Below are positions 33,733-42,860 of a DNA stretch of 64,000 nucleotides, one piece after another. The position numbers and the translations under genes are program-made. The stretch lies in assembly GCA_019416455.1 (NCBI GenBank), contig DXXG01000025.1, positions 1 through 64,000 of the forward strand, written 5' to 3'. Source of the DNA: Clostridiales bacterium (GTDB lineage Bacteria; Bacillota; Clostridia; Oscillospirales; Acutalibacteraceae). Below the pieces are notes generated by a model, which saw only the letters and a list, made by a program, of their open reading frames with translations, searched no databases and was not told where the DNA came from. How positions within the stretch are numbered: the first letter of the stretch is position 1; each line of letters begins with the position of its first letter.

Positions 33733-34874
33733 CAGTATTCCACTCCCTTCGCAAGGTCGTAATCCTCCCACCGAAGGGTAAGGGCACGGGCCATGGATTC
33801 GGAAACAGACAACAGTTTGCTTTCCGGAGCATGGTCACAACTTAGGAGGAAGGGGATCTCCTGCATTGCCATAAAAACATCATGGGCGGTTACAGGACCT
33901 TCACCACAGGTCTCCTCAAACTGGTGAATCGCTTCCAAAGCGGCCTTTTTAGGCAGGTTTAGCTTTTTGCACACCCGAGTCATTGCATTGATCGGGTAAT
34001 CCAGGTAGATGTCCAGCAGCTTTTGCAGCTTTTTGACAGAGTCCTGAAACTGGGCAAAGAGCTGGTCCAGAGATTTTTCAAAATCGTTTACCTTGGCTCC
34101 ACACCGATGATCTACCGCAACGCAACTGCCGATGTGAATGGGGGTCTTGCCTCCATCCAAAAGGGCAGCCACTTTCGCGGAGGACACACCGATGTCTGAT
34201 GTGAGAAACTGGATCGCAGGAATCAATTTGCTTTCGACTCCGGTTTTTCCCCGGGCTTTGAGTTCCTTCTGATAAGTTTTGAGAAGTTCGTCTTGTTGAT
34301 TAGGTAACGTCCAGGAGGCGCACGTCAAGGTGTGGTCCCAGTATCCTTTTTCAAAGCGATTGCCAGGAAAACGGTCATCCAGTTTTCTCTGAAGAGTCTC
34401 AAGAAGCTCATCCGCAGGCAGCACAGCATAGTCCTCCGGTTCTCCGGAGTGAGCTGCTGCTACCTTTTCATCACGGATAAGCACCAAGGCGTCGGCAGAG
34501 TATACCTGGAGGCAGTCGTTGAGGGTACGGGCCAATTTGGGACGGCTGAGTTTTTGCAGCACAGAGCCCCGAAGTTTGGCCCGGTCCAGCAGGCTTTTGT
34601 AGGCGGTATCCCGAATGGGATAGAGGCTTCCCTCTACCCGCATAGCCAAGCCCAAGCCGTGAATGGTATCCTGTACCGCTTCGAGGCTAGTTCCTGGAGC
34701 AAAGGCGGGAAGATTCTCTGCCAAAGGGGATTTGTTGTCCAGGGGCTCAATGGTCAGATCCCGGACACGGCACCGGCGCCATAGGCTATCTCGACTCAGC
34801 TGCCGGTGATACGTCTGCATCTCCCCAAACGAGGAGAAAACGGTGGAATAGTTGTCTTGACAGGTTTGCATAGT
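33732..34874 (-). CDS. Uncharacterised 380-residue plasmid protein
   Basis: ATG 34874 has AAAGGAG nine bases upstream; an in-frame extension to 34979 would run through a terminator hairpin. The sequence includes YPIRDTAYKSLLDRAKLRGS and TFTCASWTLP-like segments (HTLTCASWTLPNQQDELLKT), then helical regions. Its position directly before a YqaJ nuclease is like that of DUF932-type proteins in other elements, but I cannot confirm the family. It is the first gene of a long operon (this gene, yqaJ, recD2, two small genes, primase) and is preceded by a leader with two terminators. Confidence 0.65.
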   Translation of the reverse strand, partial: TMQTCQDNYSTVFSSFGEMQTYHRQLSRDSLWRRCRVRDLTIEPLDNKSPLAENLPAFAPGTSLEAVQDTIHGLGLAMRVEGSLYPIRDTAYKSLLDRAKLRGSVLQKLSRPKLARTLNDCLQVYSADALVLIRDEKVAAAHSGEPEDYAVLPADELLETLQRKLDDRFPGNRFEKGYWDHTLTCASWTLPNQQDELLKTYQKELKARGKTGVESKLIPAIQFLTSDIGVSSAKVAALLDGGKTPIHIGSCVAVDHRCGAKVNDFEKSLDQLFAQFQDSVKKLQKLLDIYLDYPINAMTRVCKKLNLPKKAALEAIHQFEETCGEGPVTAHDVFMAMQEIPFLLSCDHAPESKLLSVSESMARALTLRWEDYDLAKGVEY

Positions 34875-34899
34875 TGCTCCTTTCTGCGGTTCCCCGCAA

Positions 34900-35077
34900 T
34901 AAAAAAAGCCGGCTACCCAACGGGTTGCCGGCTTATGCCTGTAGAATTTGGCTGGAAACAAAAAAGTGCCACTTGCCAAAAGGCAAATGACACTTTGCTA
35001 CGAAGAAACTGTGTTCAGCTTCCGCCAAACTCTGAAACTTACGGGTTTATTATAGCAGAGGAAGGAGGCAAGGTCAA
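34900..35077 (-). promoter_or_regulatory. Promoter and double-terminator leader A
   Basis: On the minus strand TTGACC (35077-35072), a 17-bp spacer and TGCTATAAT (-10 at 35054-35049) give a near-perfect promoter. The transcript begins near GTAAGTTTC. Two intrinsic terminators follow: AAAGTGTCATTTGCC pairing into GGCAAGTGGCACTTTTTT (34998-34960), and AAGCCGGCAACC with TAGCCGGCTTTTTTT (34934-34900). Only then come the ribosome-binding site and the operon. Leader B, before ssb, has the same promoter and first terminator. Confidence 0.75.
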
Positions 35078-35092
35078 GGAATTGCCACGTAT

Positions 35093-35665
35093 TTACTCGG
35101 CAAAAACCTTGCTCAATTCCACAAAGCAGCCGTCCAGAACATTGACCTTTCCCACATCCTGGGGGCCATACACCTCCCAGGGGAGAAGCTGACCGTTTTG
35201 CAGCAGGAACACCTGGGCTGTCCTTTCCTCCGGGCTTAGAATCCAGTATTCGCGCACCCCGGCTCGCTGGTACAAGTCCAGCTTTACCAGGCGGTCATGG
35301 CGTTGAGTGGAGGGTGAGAGGACTTCCACCACCAAGTCCGGCGCACCCTTACAGCCGTGGCTGTCCAGCTTGTCGTGGTCGCACACAATGGAAATATCCG
35401 GTTCCACCATTGTATCCACGTCCGCGGGCGTGTCCTCGCTTTTTTCAAAAAGGCGCACGGCGAAGGGGGCAGCATACACTTCACATTTTTTCCCCTCTAG
35501 GAAGTTGGCAAGCTGCCGGAATAGCTCCCCGCTGATTTTCTGGTGAACTCTGGACGGCGGAACCATCATGACAATTTTCCCGCCTATCAGCTCTGCATGG
35601 TCATTTTCGTCCCAGGTGAGGCAGTCTGCGAAGGTGTAGCGTCCTTTTTCTCCTGGCGGTGCCAT
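35093..35665 (-). CDS. Uma2-family putative restriction endonuclease fold
   Basis: This 190-residue protein has the DUF820/Uma2 pattern: YTFADCLTWDENDHAELIGG, a VMMVPPSRVHQKISGEL segment, VEPDISIVCDHDKLDS with the PD-(D/E)xK aspartate, then GAPDLVVEVLSPSTQRHDRL (E-V-x-S-P) and a KLDLYQRAGVREYWIL finish. The nuclease fold is well known but its biological target is not. It ends only 16 bp before leader A, so it is probably a cargo gene with its own promoter. Confidence 0.82.
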   Translation of the reverse strand: MAPPGEKGRYTFADCLTWDENDHAELIGGKIVMMVPPSRVHQKISGELFRQLANFLEGKKCEVYAAPFAVRLFEKSEDTPADVDTMVEPDISIVCDHDKLDSHGCKGAPDLVVEVLSPSTQRHDRLVKLDLYQRAGVREYWILSPEERTAQVFLLQNGQLLPWEVYGPQDVGKVNVLDGCFVELSKVFAE

Positions 35666-35729
35666 TAAAATGACCTCCCTGTCTTTTGTAATGTTGTGCT
35701 TTTAAGCATAGTGTAGCCCAAACAAGCGC

Positions 35730-35792
35730 TTATGACAAGATAGCGTCTAAGTCCTGCTCAAAATAAATGGTGGTAAGGATCTTACACGCCAT
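35730..35792 (-). pseudogene. Truncated ParE/RelE-type toxin start
   Basis: An ATG overlapping the end of the antitoxin frame begins MACKILTTIYFEQDLDAILS and stops at codon 21. The opening resembles type II ParE/RelE toxins, which are about 95 residues long. The overlap with the antitoxin stop is the normal arrangement. No continuation is visible in other frames, so the toxin is lost. Confidence 0.45.
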
Positions 35793-36041
35793 GCTTTTCC
35801 CTCAATTTCTGGAGAGACTGTCCGGCATCCATTCCCTTACCAGCACGGAATTCCGCTGAGGACTGAGCCAGCTTGGCCTCCACATCCAGCATTAACATTT
35901 TTTCTCATACGGCACCATGCTCATAACGACCATGGCGCCGTATCCGTTTTTGGTGACAAAAATGGGCTCTTTGGACTCCTTGCACATCTGGGAGATCTGA
36001 GTAGTGTTTTTCAAATCTCGGATGGGGATAATCCTAGGCAT
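35782..36041 (-). pseudogene. Phd/YefM-type antitoxin with a frameshift at an A run
   Basis: ATG 36041 begins MPRIIPIRDLKNTTQISQMC and reaches SMVPYEKK before a stop at 35892. After a one-base shift at AAAAAA (about 35897-35902) the frame resumes MLMLDVEAKLAQSSAEFRAG and ends KLREKHGV at 35782. The N-terminal part is the DNA-binding Phd domain and the C-terminal part would neutralise the toxin. The shift leaves a 49-residue protein that could still bind DNA. The partner toxin is truncated too, so the module is decayed. The rest of 35666-36132 is noncoding. Confidence 0.6.
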
Positions 36042-36132
36042 GATGATCGCTTCTTTCTGTCACATAATTATGGGATTATATTATTATATTGCACAGATAA
36101 ACAACTGCGCACATCGCAACTGATACGTTTTT

Positions 36133-37245
36133 TCAGATATGGCAGTCAACAACCACCAACACATCCTCCGGCGAAAGCTCCGATAGGAAGCAATCCTGTT
36201 CTGTTTCCCAATCCTGGGAACATGGATTCCATCCAAAGACGGATTCCCCCTTCCAGTTATAGTCCAAATCCAGAAAGTTGCAGGCGGGAATGGGATATTT
36301 ACGGGTGCGGTACCAATCCATACGGATCAGGTATTCCTCCAAGGATTCATCTTTTCGGAAAACCAATTGTCCTCCCTGGACGATGCCGTCTTCCACCAAC
36401 ATTCCATAGAATTCCTTGGGCAGCACCCCAGTATGGAAACTTTCTTTCAGTGTATCATACTGTTCTGTCAAAAGATTCCGATGGTATTTCCGAATCGCGT
36501 CCCATTGGATATCTTTCATTCTGGCCGCGCTGGCCCATTGATAACCTTTCGGTGGCTGAGGACAGGTTTCTTCACTGCAGTCGCACTCGCCCCGGTCATA
36601 TTCGGTACAAGTATCCTTCACCAGCAGCTGACAAGGCCAGCGACCGCCGATGGAATACCAGTCCCATTGGGCGGTGGGGTTGCTGTAAAAACCGTACGCC
36701 TGCTGTTCCTCATTCCAATCAGTAAACGCCCATTTTTCCACGAACTGGCGAAAATCCTGATACAGCTTTCGGAACGGATAATTTGGCAGCGCCTTCATAC
36801 GTTTTGCCCTCTTAGTGCGTCGAGGCTGGCGGACAGGGCCCGCTCCTCGCTCGAAGACCTTTCCATCCCGGATCATATAGCGGCCATAATATGACTCATA
36901 TCCCAATGGGACGATTTTTCCCTGGGGAAGCTTGACACAGTCGGTACCTTGCTCATATTCCTGCTTCAACTCTTCCGTCTGGTCAACAAATTCCAGGTAG
37001 CTGGGGTCGTCTGTGTTGGTGCTGAATGGTTCCAGCTTTTCTGCCACAGTCGAATCCACTGTCCGGGAAAAGGGGGTACTGAGGTGGTTAAGCCGCTGCA
37101 GAAATACAGACTCGATCACAGATTCCCGTCCTTTTTCCTGTATGGCCTTTTTGAGTTTGTTTTTCTCGTCTTCTATGATTTGATTTTGCTTTTGATCTTC
37201 CACAATTTCAGATACCTGTACAGCTATCAACGTTAAGAAGTGCAT
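36133..37245 (-). CDS. Uncharacterised phage/plasmid protein with a WDWYSIGGRW motif
   Basis: This is a 370-residue soluble protein starting at ATG 37245 (GAAAGGACGG upstream). The most distinctive stretch is YGFYSNPTAQWDWYSIGGRW, a pattern seen in many phage and plasmid proteins of unknown function. It is followed by a cysteine cluster (CTEYDRGECDCSEETCPQPP) that could bind metal. The N-terminus (MHFLTLIAVQVSE) is a beta strand, not a signal peptide. It ends an operon with the VWA and MoxR genes, so it may act with them. Confidence 0.55.
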   Translation of the reverse strand: MHFLTLIAVQVSEIVEDQKQNQIIEDEKNKLKKAIQEKGRESVIESVFLQRLNHLSTPFSRTVDSTVAEKLEPFSTNTDDPSYLEFVDQTEELKQEYEQGTDCVKLPQGKIVPLGYESYYGRYMIRDGKVFERGAGPVRQPRRTKRAKRMKALPNYPFRKLYQDFRQFVEKWAFTDWNEEQQAYGFYSNPTAQWDWYSIGGRWPCQLLVKDTCTEYDRGECDCSEETCPQPPKGYQWASAARMKDIQWDAIRKYHRNLLTEQYDTLKESFHTGVLPKEFYGMLVEDGIVQGGQLVFRKDESLEEYLIRMDWYRTRKYPIPACNFLDLDYNWKGESVFGWNPCSQDWETEQDCFLSELSPEDVLVVVDCHI

Positions 37246-37343
37246 ATTTGCCGTCCTTTCTATAAATAGACAAAATGGGCGGCGCATCTGTGCTGCCCAC
37301 CTGTCAAGATCGTTGTGATCGCCCATGATGGGCAGCGTGTGAT

Positions 37344-39548
37344 TTATACCCGCAGGAAGCGCTTGACCACCTGGGTCAGCTTCACGGGAAGTTGGTTTAG
37401 GTCTGTGATGTCCAGGAAAGAATCCCCGTAGATACGTTCAATGTTCTCTTTGTCATCTCCAATGGCTGCGGCAACGAAGAGAAGGCCTTTTCGTCGGTAC
37501 TCCTGTCGGATACCTCGCAGATCCTCTTCCGCTGCGGTTCCATAGTAGCCAGAATCGGCAGGTTGTCCATCGGATACCAATATCAGCAGTTTCAACTCCT
37601 CTGATCGTTTGGACAAACGCTCTGCCACAAAGCGAAGGGCGGCGCCGTCCCTGTTTTCAATACGTGAGGAGATATCTACCAGCCGGTATTTATCCTCCCG
37701 GTCGATGGTGTCAAACTCACTGTATGAGTAGAGCTCAACACCATTTTTCCCCGTAGAATGGCCATAGACCATCACGGGAATATGAAGAGCCTGGCAAAAG
37801 TCATAGAGAATGATCGCCGAGGCCCTGGCATAGGTAACTCGATCGCAGGAAGACATGGATCCGGATTCGTCCAGCAGCAAACCCACGGCCATATCCGGAG
37901 GTTGTGACGGCAAAGAGTCCTTGGTGAACACCTTGCCATCTCCGCGGTACAGAGTGTGGGCATCCAGACGGTGGCCCATGAGCAGGCCTGTCTGCTTGCC
38001 GCCACGCTGCCGATCCTTAAATTGCTGGAGCAAACTCTTTTGCAGTTGTTTGGATATATTCAGCAATGGTCCGGCAATGGCATCATACTGTGCGATCATC
38101 TCCGGCGGCACCTCTGTGATTCGATTGATCCGGATGGATACACCTTTGTGAATATCCCCGTAGGAGAGGCTCTGAGCTTCGCGGTTCAGTTCCTGTAATC
38201 GATCCTGTTCCAGCTCCTGGAGAACGGTTTTCTCTGCCATGGTATCCAGAATCCGTTCCATTTCCGCCTCCACCGTTCCGGACAACTCTGGAGTGTACTC
38301 TCGGTTGACCTCTACACCTCCGCCCAGTGGTTCAGACACACGGTCTGTTTCCACCAAGGGTAAGCGTCCGGCCTCGTCGGGAGTAATCTCTTGCTTTTCG
38401 GATGGGATGCCAGAATTTTCACCAACCGATGCATCCCCTGTGGATAGCTTCTCTTCACTAGTGTCACCCTCTCCTAATGGACTTTCTTTTGCTAGGGTGC
38501 GTGTTTTCTCTCGTTTTGCTGGCTGGGGAAGGGAAAGGTCCTCTACCATCTCCGAAACAGGGGCTGTTGAGCCCTCACCTCTGGTGGAACCACCAGCCAA
38601 AACGGACAGCTCCTTCTCCAACTGAGAAAAGATGGAACCGCCATCCTCTGAGCCACTGTCTTGCTGCTGGCCCTTCAGGGTCTCCAGATAATCCCGGATC
38701 TGCTCCCAGCACCGAATGAGGATATAATTCACTGTGATCCATCGGTTTTTGCCGGACCGTGTTTGCAGGTCCTTATCTAGCTCAGGAAGCAAGTCAAATA
38801 CGGTTTGAATGTGCTCCTCACTGAGAGGCTCTTCTCCATATTTTAGCTCCCCAAACTTTCCATAGGAAAGTATCAGCTGGAGAAGACTGTAAAACATGGG
38901 CGTCCCTGTAGTCTCCAACTCTTTGAGCTGGGTGACCGTGGGCATCTCTCGCCACTGCCAGGTTCTTACAAAATCCAAGGCCTGCCCCAAAGTTCCCGGG
39001 AACTGTTCCAGCACCCGGTTCTCTGTGGCAGCATCTTCCAACACATTGCCGATCTCTAGGGCAACTCTCCCTAGCAGAGCAAGGTTTTGCGGATCATCCT
39101 GGGCATACTCCCAGAACTCATGCTCACTTTTTACATCCTGTGTGCGGATCAATTTTGGCTTTTCTGGATACCAGCGGCAGGCGGACAGATTGTTCCGATA
39201 TGTCTGCTGTGCCAGAAAATCTGTGTACAGGCAATGCCCGAGCTCGTGTGCAAAGAGTCCACACACCATTTGATACCGTTCTTCCCGGGAGGGAAAAAGA
39301 GTGATGGAGGGATGTCCAGGATTGATGGTGATAACCAGATTATCGGTGTAAGCAAGTTCTCTATTGCCAGGTTCCCAAAGGAGTTTGACACGGATCCTAC
39401 GACTGGCGCCATAGCGCTTCGTCTGTGCGGCGGCCAAATCCTCGAAATGGTAAGCCAAGAGCTTGCTTGAAAAAAACTCTTGATCGGTGATCTCACTTCG
39501 TTTTTGCTGGATCAACTGTTTGACCTTTTTATGATTGACTCGTGCCAT
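37344..39548 (-). CDS. VWA-domain protein with an N-terminal HELGH zinc site (CobT-like)
   Basis: This 734-residue protein has three parts. Residues 1-300 hold a zincin-like HELGH (101-105), followed by VLEDAATENRV, which resembles the ED-R-E third-ligand motif of CobT-like proteins. Residues 300-470 are an acidic, disordered linker. The C-terminal VWA domain has the MIDAS motif DESGSMS (about 562), a conserved threonine region and ILVSDGQPADSG. Partner MoxR ATPases remodel proteins through VWA adaptors. The adjacent upstream gene encodes such an ATPase, 12 bp away. Function in the element is unknown. Confidence 0.82.
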   Translation of the reverse strand: MARVNHKKVKQLIQQKRSEITDQEFFSSKLLAYHFEDLAAAQTKRYGASRRIRVKLLWEPGNRELAYTDNLVITINPGHPSITLFPSREERYQMVCGLFAHELGHCLYTDFLAQQTYRNNLSACRWYPEKPKLIRTQDVKSEHEFWEYAQDDPQNLALLGRVALEIGNVLEDAATENRVLEQFPGTLGQALDFVRTWQWREMPTVTQLKELETTGTPMFYSLLQLILSYGKFGELKYGEEPLSEEHIQTVFDLLPELDKDLQTRSGKNRWITVNYILIRCWEQIRDYLETLKGQQQDSGSEDGGSIFSQLEKELSVLAGGSTRGEGSTAPVSEMVEDLSLPQPAKREKTRTLAKESPLGEGDTSEEKLSTGDASVGENSGIPSEKQEITPDEAGRLPLVETDRVSEPLGGGVEVNREYTPELSGTVEAEMERILDTMAEKTVLQELEQDRLQELNREAQSLSYGDIHKGVSIRINRITEVPPEMIAQYDAIAGPLLNISKQLQKSLLQQFKDRQRGGKQTGLLMGHRLDAHTLYRGDGKVFTKDSLPSQPPDMAVGLLLDESGSMSSCDRVTYARASAIILYDFCQALHIPVMVYGHSTGKNGVELYSYSEFDTIDREDKYRLVDISSRIENRDGAALRFVAERLSKRSEELKLLILVSDGQPADSGYYGTAAEEDLRGIRQEYRRKGLLFVAAAIGDDKENIERIYGDSFLDITDLNQLPVKLTQVVKRFLRV

Positions 39549-39560
39549 AGTTTTGCCTCC

Positions 39561-41429
39561 TCACGCGGTTTTCCTGCGTTTGGGAGCAAAGACCGGATCC
39601 AACACAGATGTAATCAATGCTTCCCGGTCCTCCTCATTAGAGGTGGCTTTGCTGATAATAGTCTCCAACGCAGAAGTGTAGGGGTCTCTAGAGATCTCCG
39701 CGCTGGTTACCCAGTCGATAAGGCTTCGCATTCCCACAGTTCCATCGGTAATGCTGTTTTTCCGGCAGTACGTGGCCAAGTCATTTACCACTTCCACCAT
39801 CTGGCATACCCGATACTCGTCTGTAGCTCCGGTAACTGCCATGACTCGCTGGGCCATGACTTCTGGGCTGGGAAGCTCTATGTCTTTGACTAGGCTCATC
39901 CGGTCCACCACACTCTGGTTCATAGCCCTGCATCCTTCATAGCTGACATTGGTGGTAACCACCACAACCGCATCTGGGTGGCGGCGGATCACCTCACCTG
40001 TGGGCAAAGTGATAGTTCCCCCTTGCTCCAGCAAAGAGTTGAGGCCCACCAGCACACCGGGTTGCAGGATGGTAGATGGCTCTTGAAGCTCCACCAAGTA
40101 ACCATTCTTCAGTGCCTTGATGAAATCCGTTTCCACATAGGTGTACGTCTGGCCAGAAGAACCCTCCTGCACGGTGATGAGCTGCCTTACCTTATCGGTA
40201 ACTTTCTCCAACACCAGCCCCATACAATCTTGGGAGGTGGCGTTGGGATTTTCTGCCCCGGTGAGGGCAAGGTACACCCCTGCTGGATCGTAGTCCATGT
40301 CATCCAAGTCAGGAAGTTTCAGCAGTTTGCTCACATTGGCATAGTTAATGCCTCCCATGGCTCGCAGCTGCTCCCGCTCTTGATCCAGATTTGTGTCCCC
40401 AGTGGAAAAGTCCTCCGTATTGGGAAACACTGTGCCAACAAAATCATATATTTCTGATCCTGCTGAACAGGTGTACTTCATGTAAGGAAGTCCCAGACCT
40501 GCCGCAATGGCCTTGGCACCCATGGTCTTGCCGGTTCCGGCAGGACCACGGAGAAGAAAATTGCGCATCTGAGTGGGTTTCCCTGTGGTAAGCTTGGCGT
40601 GCTTACAGATGTCCACCGCCTCGGGGGGAATGATATACCACTCTGGGAGGACGGGCACCTGGGCCTGCTCTCCAGCGGAAAGCTTACGGGTGGGATCCAG
40701 TACATATTTCCCCACAAAATCCTTGTGGGAAACCGTCTTTACAGGGCTGTGTACAGCCGCCTTCCCACTTTGGGTGAAGATGGAGAATTCTCCGGCTAAC
40801 ACCTCTGTGGGCTGGAATATTCCTGAGTCCAGCTGAGCGCGGGAAACCCGCATCAAGTTGCCGGACCGGTCCACGTTTACCTTCAGGTGTGTGGGGCAGG
40901 TATCGTCCTTTACCCTTCGGTAGGTATTGTCACAGAGGACTCCCATAGCATTCGTTGCTTTGAGAAGATCTGGATACCCATTTTTGTACTGTTTCTGGTA
41001 GGTCAGATAGTTTTCTTTGAATTCCTCGTCCTTCAACAGCAGGGGCATCATGGCGAAAAACAGGGCAGCTCCATCCCTTCCGGTAGCATGGGCTGTGTAC
41101 TGCTCCATAAGCTCAGTGTTTTTGTCATAGACACTGGCTTGCAAGTTCCCGGTAACAGAATCGTATACCACCAAGTGATAGGCGTCCGGCCCCATGGAGG
41201 ACTTGTACTCTGCCACACAGGTGGTGGGAATTACCGTTCCTACAGCCCCCTCTCCACCGTTCTGGCAGGCGCACAGGGCATGAACTGCCTTGATGATAGG
41301 AGCGCACAGGGTCGCTTCTGTCCCACCATACTTAGAGGCAGTGCCTTTTATCTTTTTAGTTGCCAGCACGTCGAATGGCGGTGGAAGAGGCCTGCCAAAG
41401 TTGAACAGGTTTGTCAGTGATGTTGCCAT
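39561..41429 (-). CDS. MoxR/CobS-type AAA+ ATPase
   Basis: This is a 622-residue protein. Residues 1-270 form a large N-terminal domain with no recognised family. The AAA+ module follows: GPAGTGKTMGAKAIAAGLGL (Walker A about 300), a Walker B-like LVELQEPSTILQPG, sensor region VVVVTTNVSYEG, and an arginine-containing GMRSLIDWV helix. The lid domain is C-terminal. With the VWA/HELGH gene it forms a MoxR-VWA pair, known elsewhere as a chaperone-like metal-insertion or disassembly machine. The start codon follows a hairpin and CAGAAAGGA shared with other genes of this element. Confidence 0.82.
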   Translation of the reverse strand: MATSLTNLFNFGRPLPPPFDVLATKKIKGTASKYGGTEATLCAPIIKAVHALCACQNGGEGAVGTVIPTTCVAEYKSSMGPDAYHLVVYDSVTGNLQASVYDKNTELMEQYTAHATGRDGAALFFAMMPLLLKDEEFKENYLTYQKQYKNGYPDLLKATNAMGVLCDNTYRRVKDDTCPTHLKVNVDRSGNLMRVSRAQLDSGIFQPTEVLAGEFSIFTQSGKAAVHSPVKTVSHKDFVGKYVLDPTRKLSAGEQAQVPVLPEWYIIPPEAVDICKHAKLTTGKPTQMRNFLLRGPAGTGKTMGAKAIAAGLGLPYMKYTCSAGSEIYDFVGTVFPNTEDFSTGDTNLDQEREQLRAMGGINYANVSKLLKLPDLDDMDYDPAGVYLALTGAENPNATSQDCMGLVLEKVTDKVRQLITVQEGSSGQTYTYVETDFIKALKNGYLVELQEPSTILQPGVLVGLNSLLEQGGTITLPTGEVIRRHPDAVVVVTTNVSYEGCRAMNQSVVDRMSLVKDIELPSPEVMAQRVMAVTGATDEYRVCQMVEVVNDLATYCRKNSITDGTVGMRSLIDWVTSAEISRDPYTSALETIISKATSNEEDREALITSVLDPVFAPKRRKTA

Positions 41430-41435
41430 ACTAAG

Positions 41436-42236
41436 TCAATCCTTTCTGCGGTTCTCCCGCGTGATCTCGATATAAATTCCTTCCTCCTGAAAATGGCAGG
41501 ATAATCCGTTATCCACCAGCTCCTGGCATAGAGCAGGCCAGGCTGCAGGTTCCGGCAAGTCTCCGCCGGTAAGAAGAAGGTATTCCTGATTTTGAGCAAT
41601 ACACTCGTTATATAGTTCGTTTAGCTCTCCAAGGTGGGACTCCACCCACTCAAAGGCTGTTAGGCTGAAGTCTTCCGGCTCTGGAGAAGAGGGAGTCGAT
41701 TCAGTCGGCTCTGGCTGAGGAGGATCGGGTGGTGTGTTCTTTGATGGAGGCTCCAGTGAAGGCTTCTCCTCAGGCGCACACAAGTACAGGATCTCGAAAA
41801 GGTGTTTTCCCTGGAGGCGGATCTCCGCCTCTCGATAGCCTCCTGCCCGGTTGAGCAAGATGGCCAGATCCTCACCTCGTTGAAACCTAGCTTTGGCATT
41901 GGGATACTTCCACACCCACCGGGCATTGGGATATTCACGCTGCACCCACTGAGTAATATTGGTTTGCAGTTCCCCAAAAGACAAAATGTCCTCCACATCC
42001 CGAATGGGACGCTGGGTTGTAGAAGACGAAGAGCCTTGCGGTACCTGTTTCTCCGGTTGGGTACTTTGCACCTTGGGGGAACCGAGAAACAGCAGCCGAA
42101 TCATTGCCACAAAGATACCTAAAATCGCCAAAAGTAAAATGGGCCACAGTCTGCACACATACAAGAGCAGAGCCAGAACCCCGAAAATAACCATAGCTTC
42201 ATAGGCCATGTGACGCTGCCAGTCTTTTTTCGTCAT
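41436..42236 (-). CDS. Membrane-anchored protein of the MoxR-VWA operon
   Basis: This 266-residue protein has two adjacent transmembrane segments (about 13-52: VIFGVLALLLYVCRLWPILL and the following LAILGIFVAMIRLLFLG). A cytosolic domain follows with WVQREYPNARWVWKYPNAKA. Next comes a proline-rich linker and a helical C-terminal part. It ends 6 bp before the AAA+ start, so it is in the same operon and may tether the complex to the membrane. No family is recognised. Confidence 0.6.
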   Translation of the reverse strand: MTKKDWQRHMAYEAMVIFGVLALLLYVCRLWPILLLAILGIFVAMIRLLFLGSPKVQSTQPEKQVPQGSSSSTTQRPIRDVEDILSFGELQTNITQWVQREYPNARWVWKYPNAKARFQRGEDLAILLNRAGGYREAEIRLQGKHLFEILYLCAPEEKPSLEPPSKNTPPDPPQPEPTESTPSSPEPEDFSLTAFEWVESHLGELNELYNECIAQNQEYLLLTGGDLPEPAAWPALCQELVDNGLSCHFQEEGIYIEITRENRRKD

Positions 42237-42319
42237 CTGCGTTTTTCCTTTCTTTTAGGCATAAGAAAACGCACAGGGTATCTAAAAACACCTGTGCGTT
42301 ACTTACGCCTGATTCATTT

Positions 42320-42787
42320 TTAATCGTTGAAGAAAGGGTTTGTGCCGGAAAACGGCTCAAAACCGGTAAACAATGCGGGCCCCTCCTGCTTCGGTTTTTC
42401 CGCTGCAGCAGGACTGACATCATCCGTCGGTGTGTGCCCTTGTTCCTTTTTCTGTCCTGTCCCGGAAGCGTACTCAATTTCATCCAGGATAACAACCATA
42501 GTGTGGTGGGATTCTCCCTCTCTGTCTGTCCATTCGTCCTCGTCCAGCCGACCCAGCAGGTTCACGGCGGAACCAGCCTGCAGCTTCATTTTCTTGATGC
42601 GGTCACAGAGATTCCCAAAGGCCTTTACCGGCAGGTTAATCCACCGGTGATTGCCTTCCTCTTTGGGATCGTAAACCTTCTCCCCAATGCGGAACCGGAC
42701 AGCATCCCCTTTCTCAGAGAACTTGAGGGCAGGGGATTTTTCGTACCCCTGGGAGATGACCGCTCCTGTGATGATAGTTTTGATCAT
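42320..42787 (-). CDS. ssb: Single-stranded DNA-binding protein
   Basis: This 155-residue protein has an OB fold at 1-105: VRFRIGEKVYDP, WINLPVKAFGNLCDRIKKMK and SAVNLLGRLDEDEWTDREGE. A low-complexity linker leads to a C-terminal tip GTNPFFND, a divergent form of the acidic SSB peptide that binds partner proteins. It is first in the operon with the membrane protein, AAA+ and VWA genes, and follows leader B. Its role is protecting ssDNA in element replication or transfer. Confidence 0.88.
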   Translation of the reverse strand: MIKTIITGAVISQGYEKSPALKFSEKGDAVRFRIGEKVYDPKEEGNHRWINLPVKAFGNLCDRIKKMKLQAGSAVNLLGRLDEDEWTDREGESHHTMVVILDEIEYASGTGQKKEQGHTPTDDVSPAAAEKPKQEGPALFTGFEPFSGTNPFFND

Positions 42788-42860
42788 GTTGAACTCCTTT
42801 CTGCAGGTTATGCCTGCTCAAAAATTAGTTTCCACCCTCGAGGGGAAGGACCCAGAAAAT

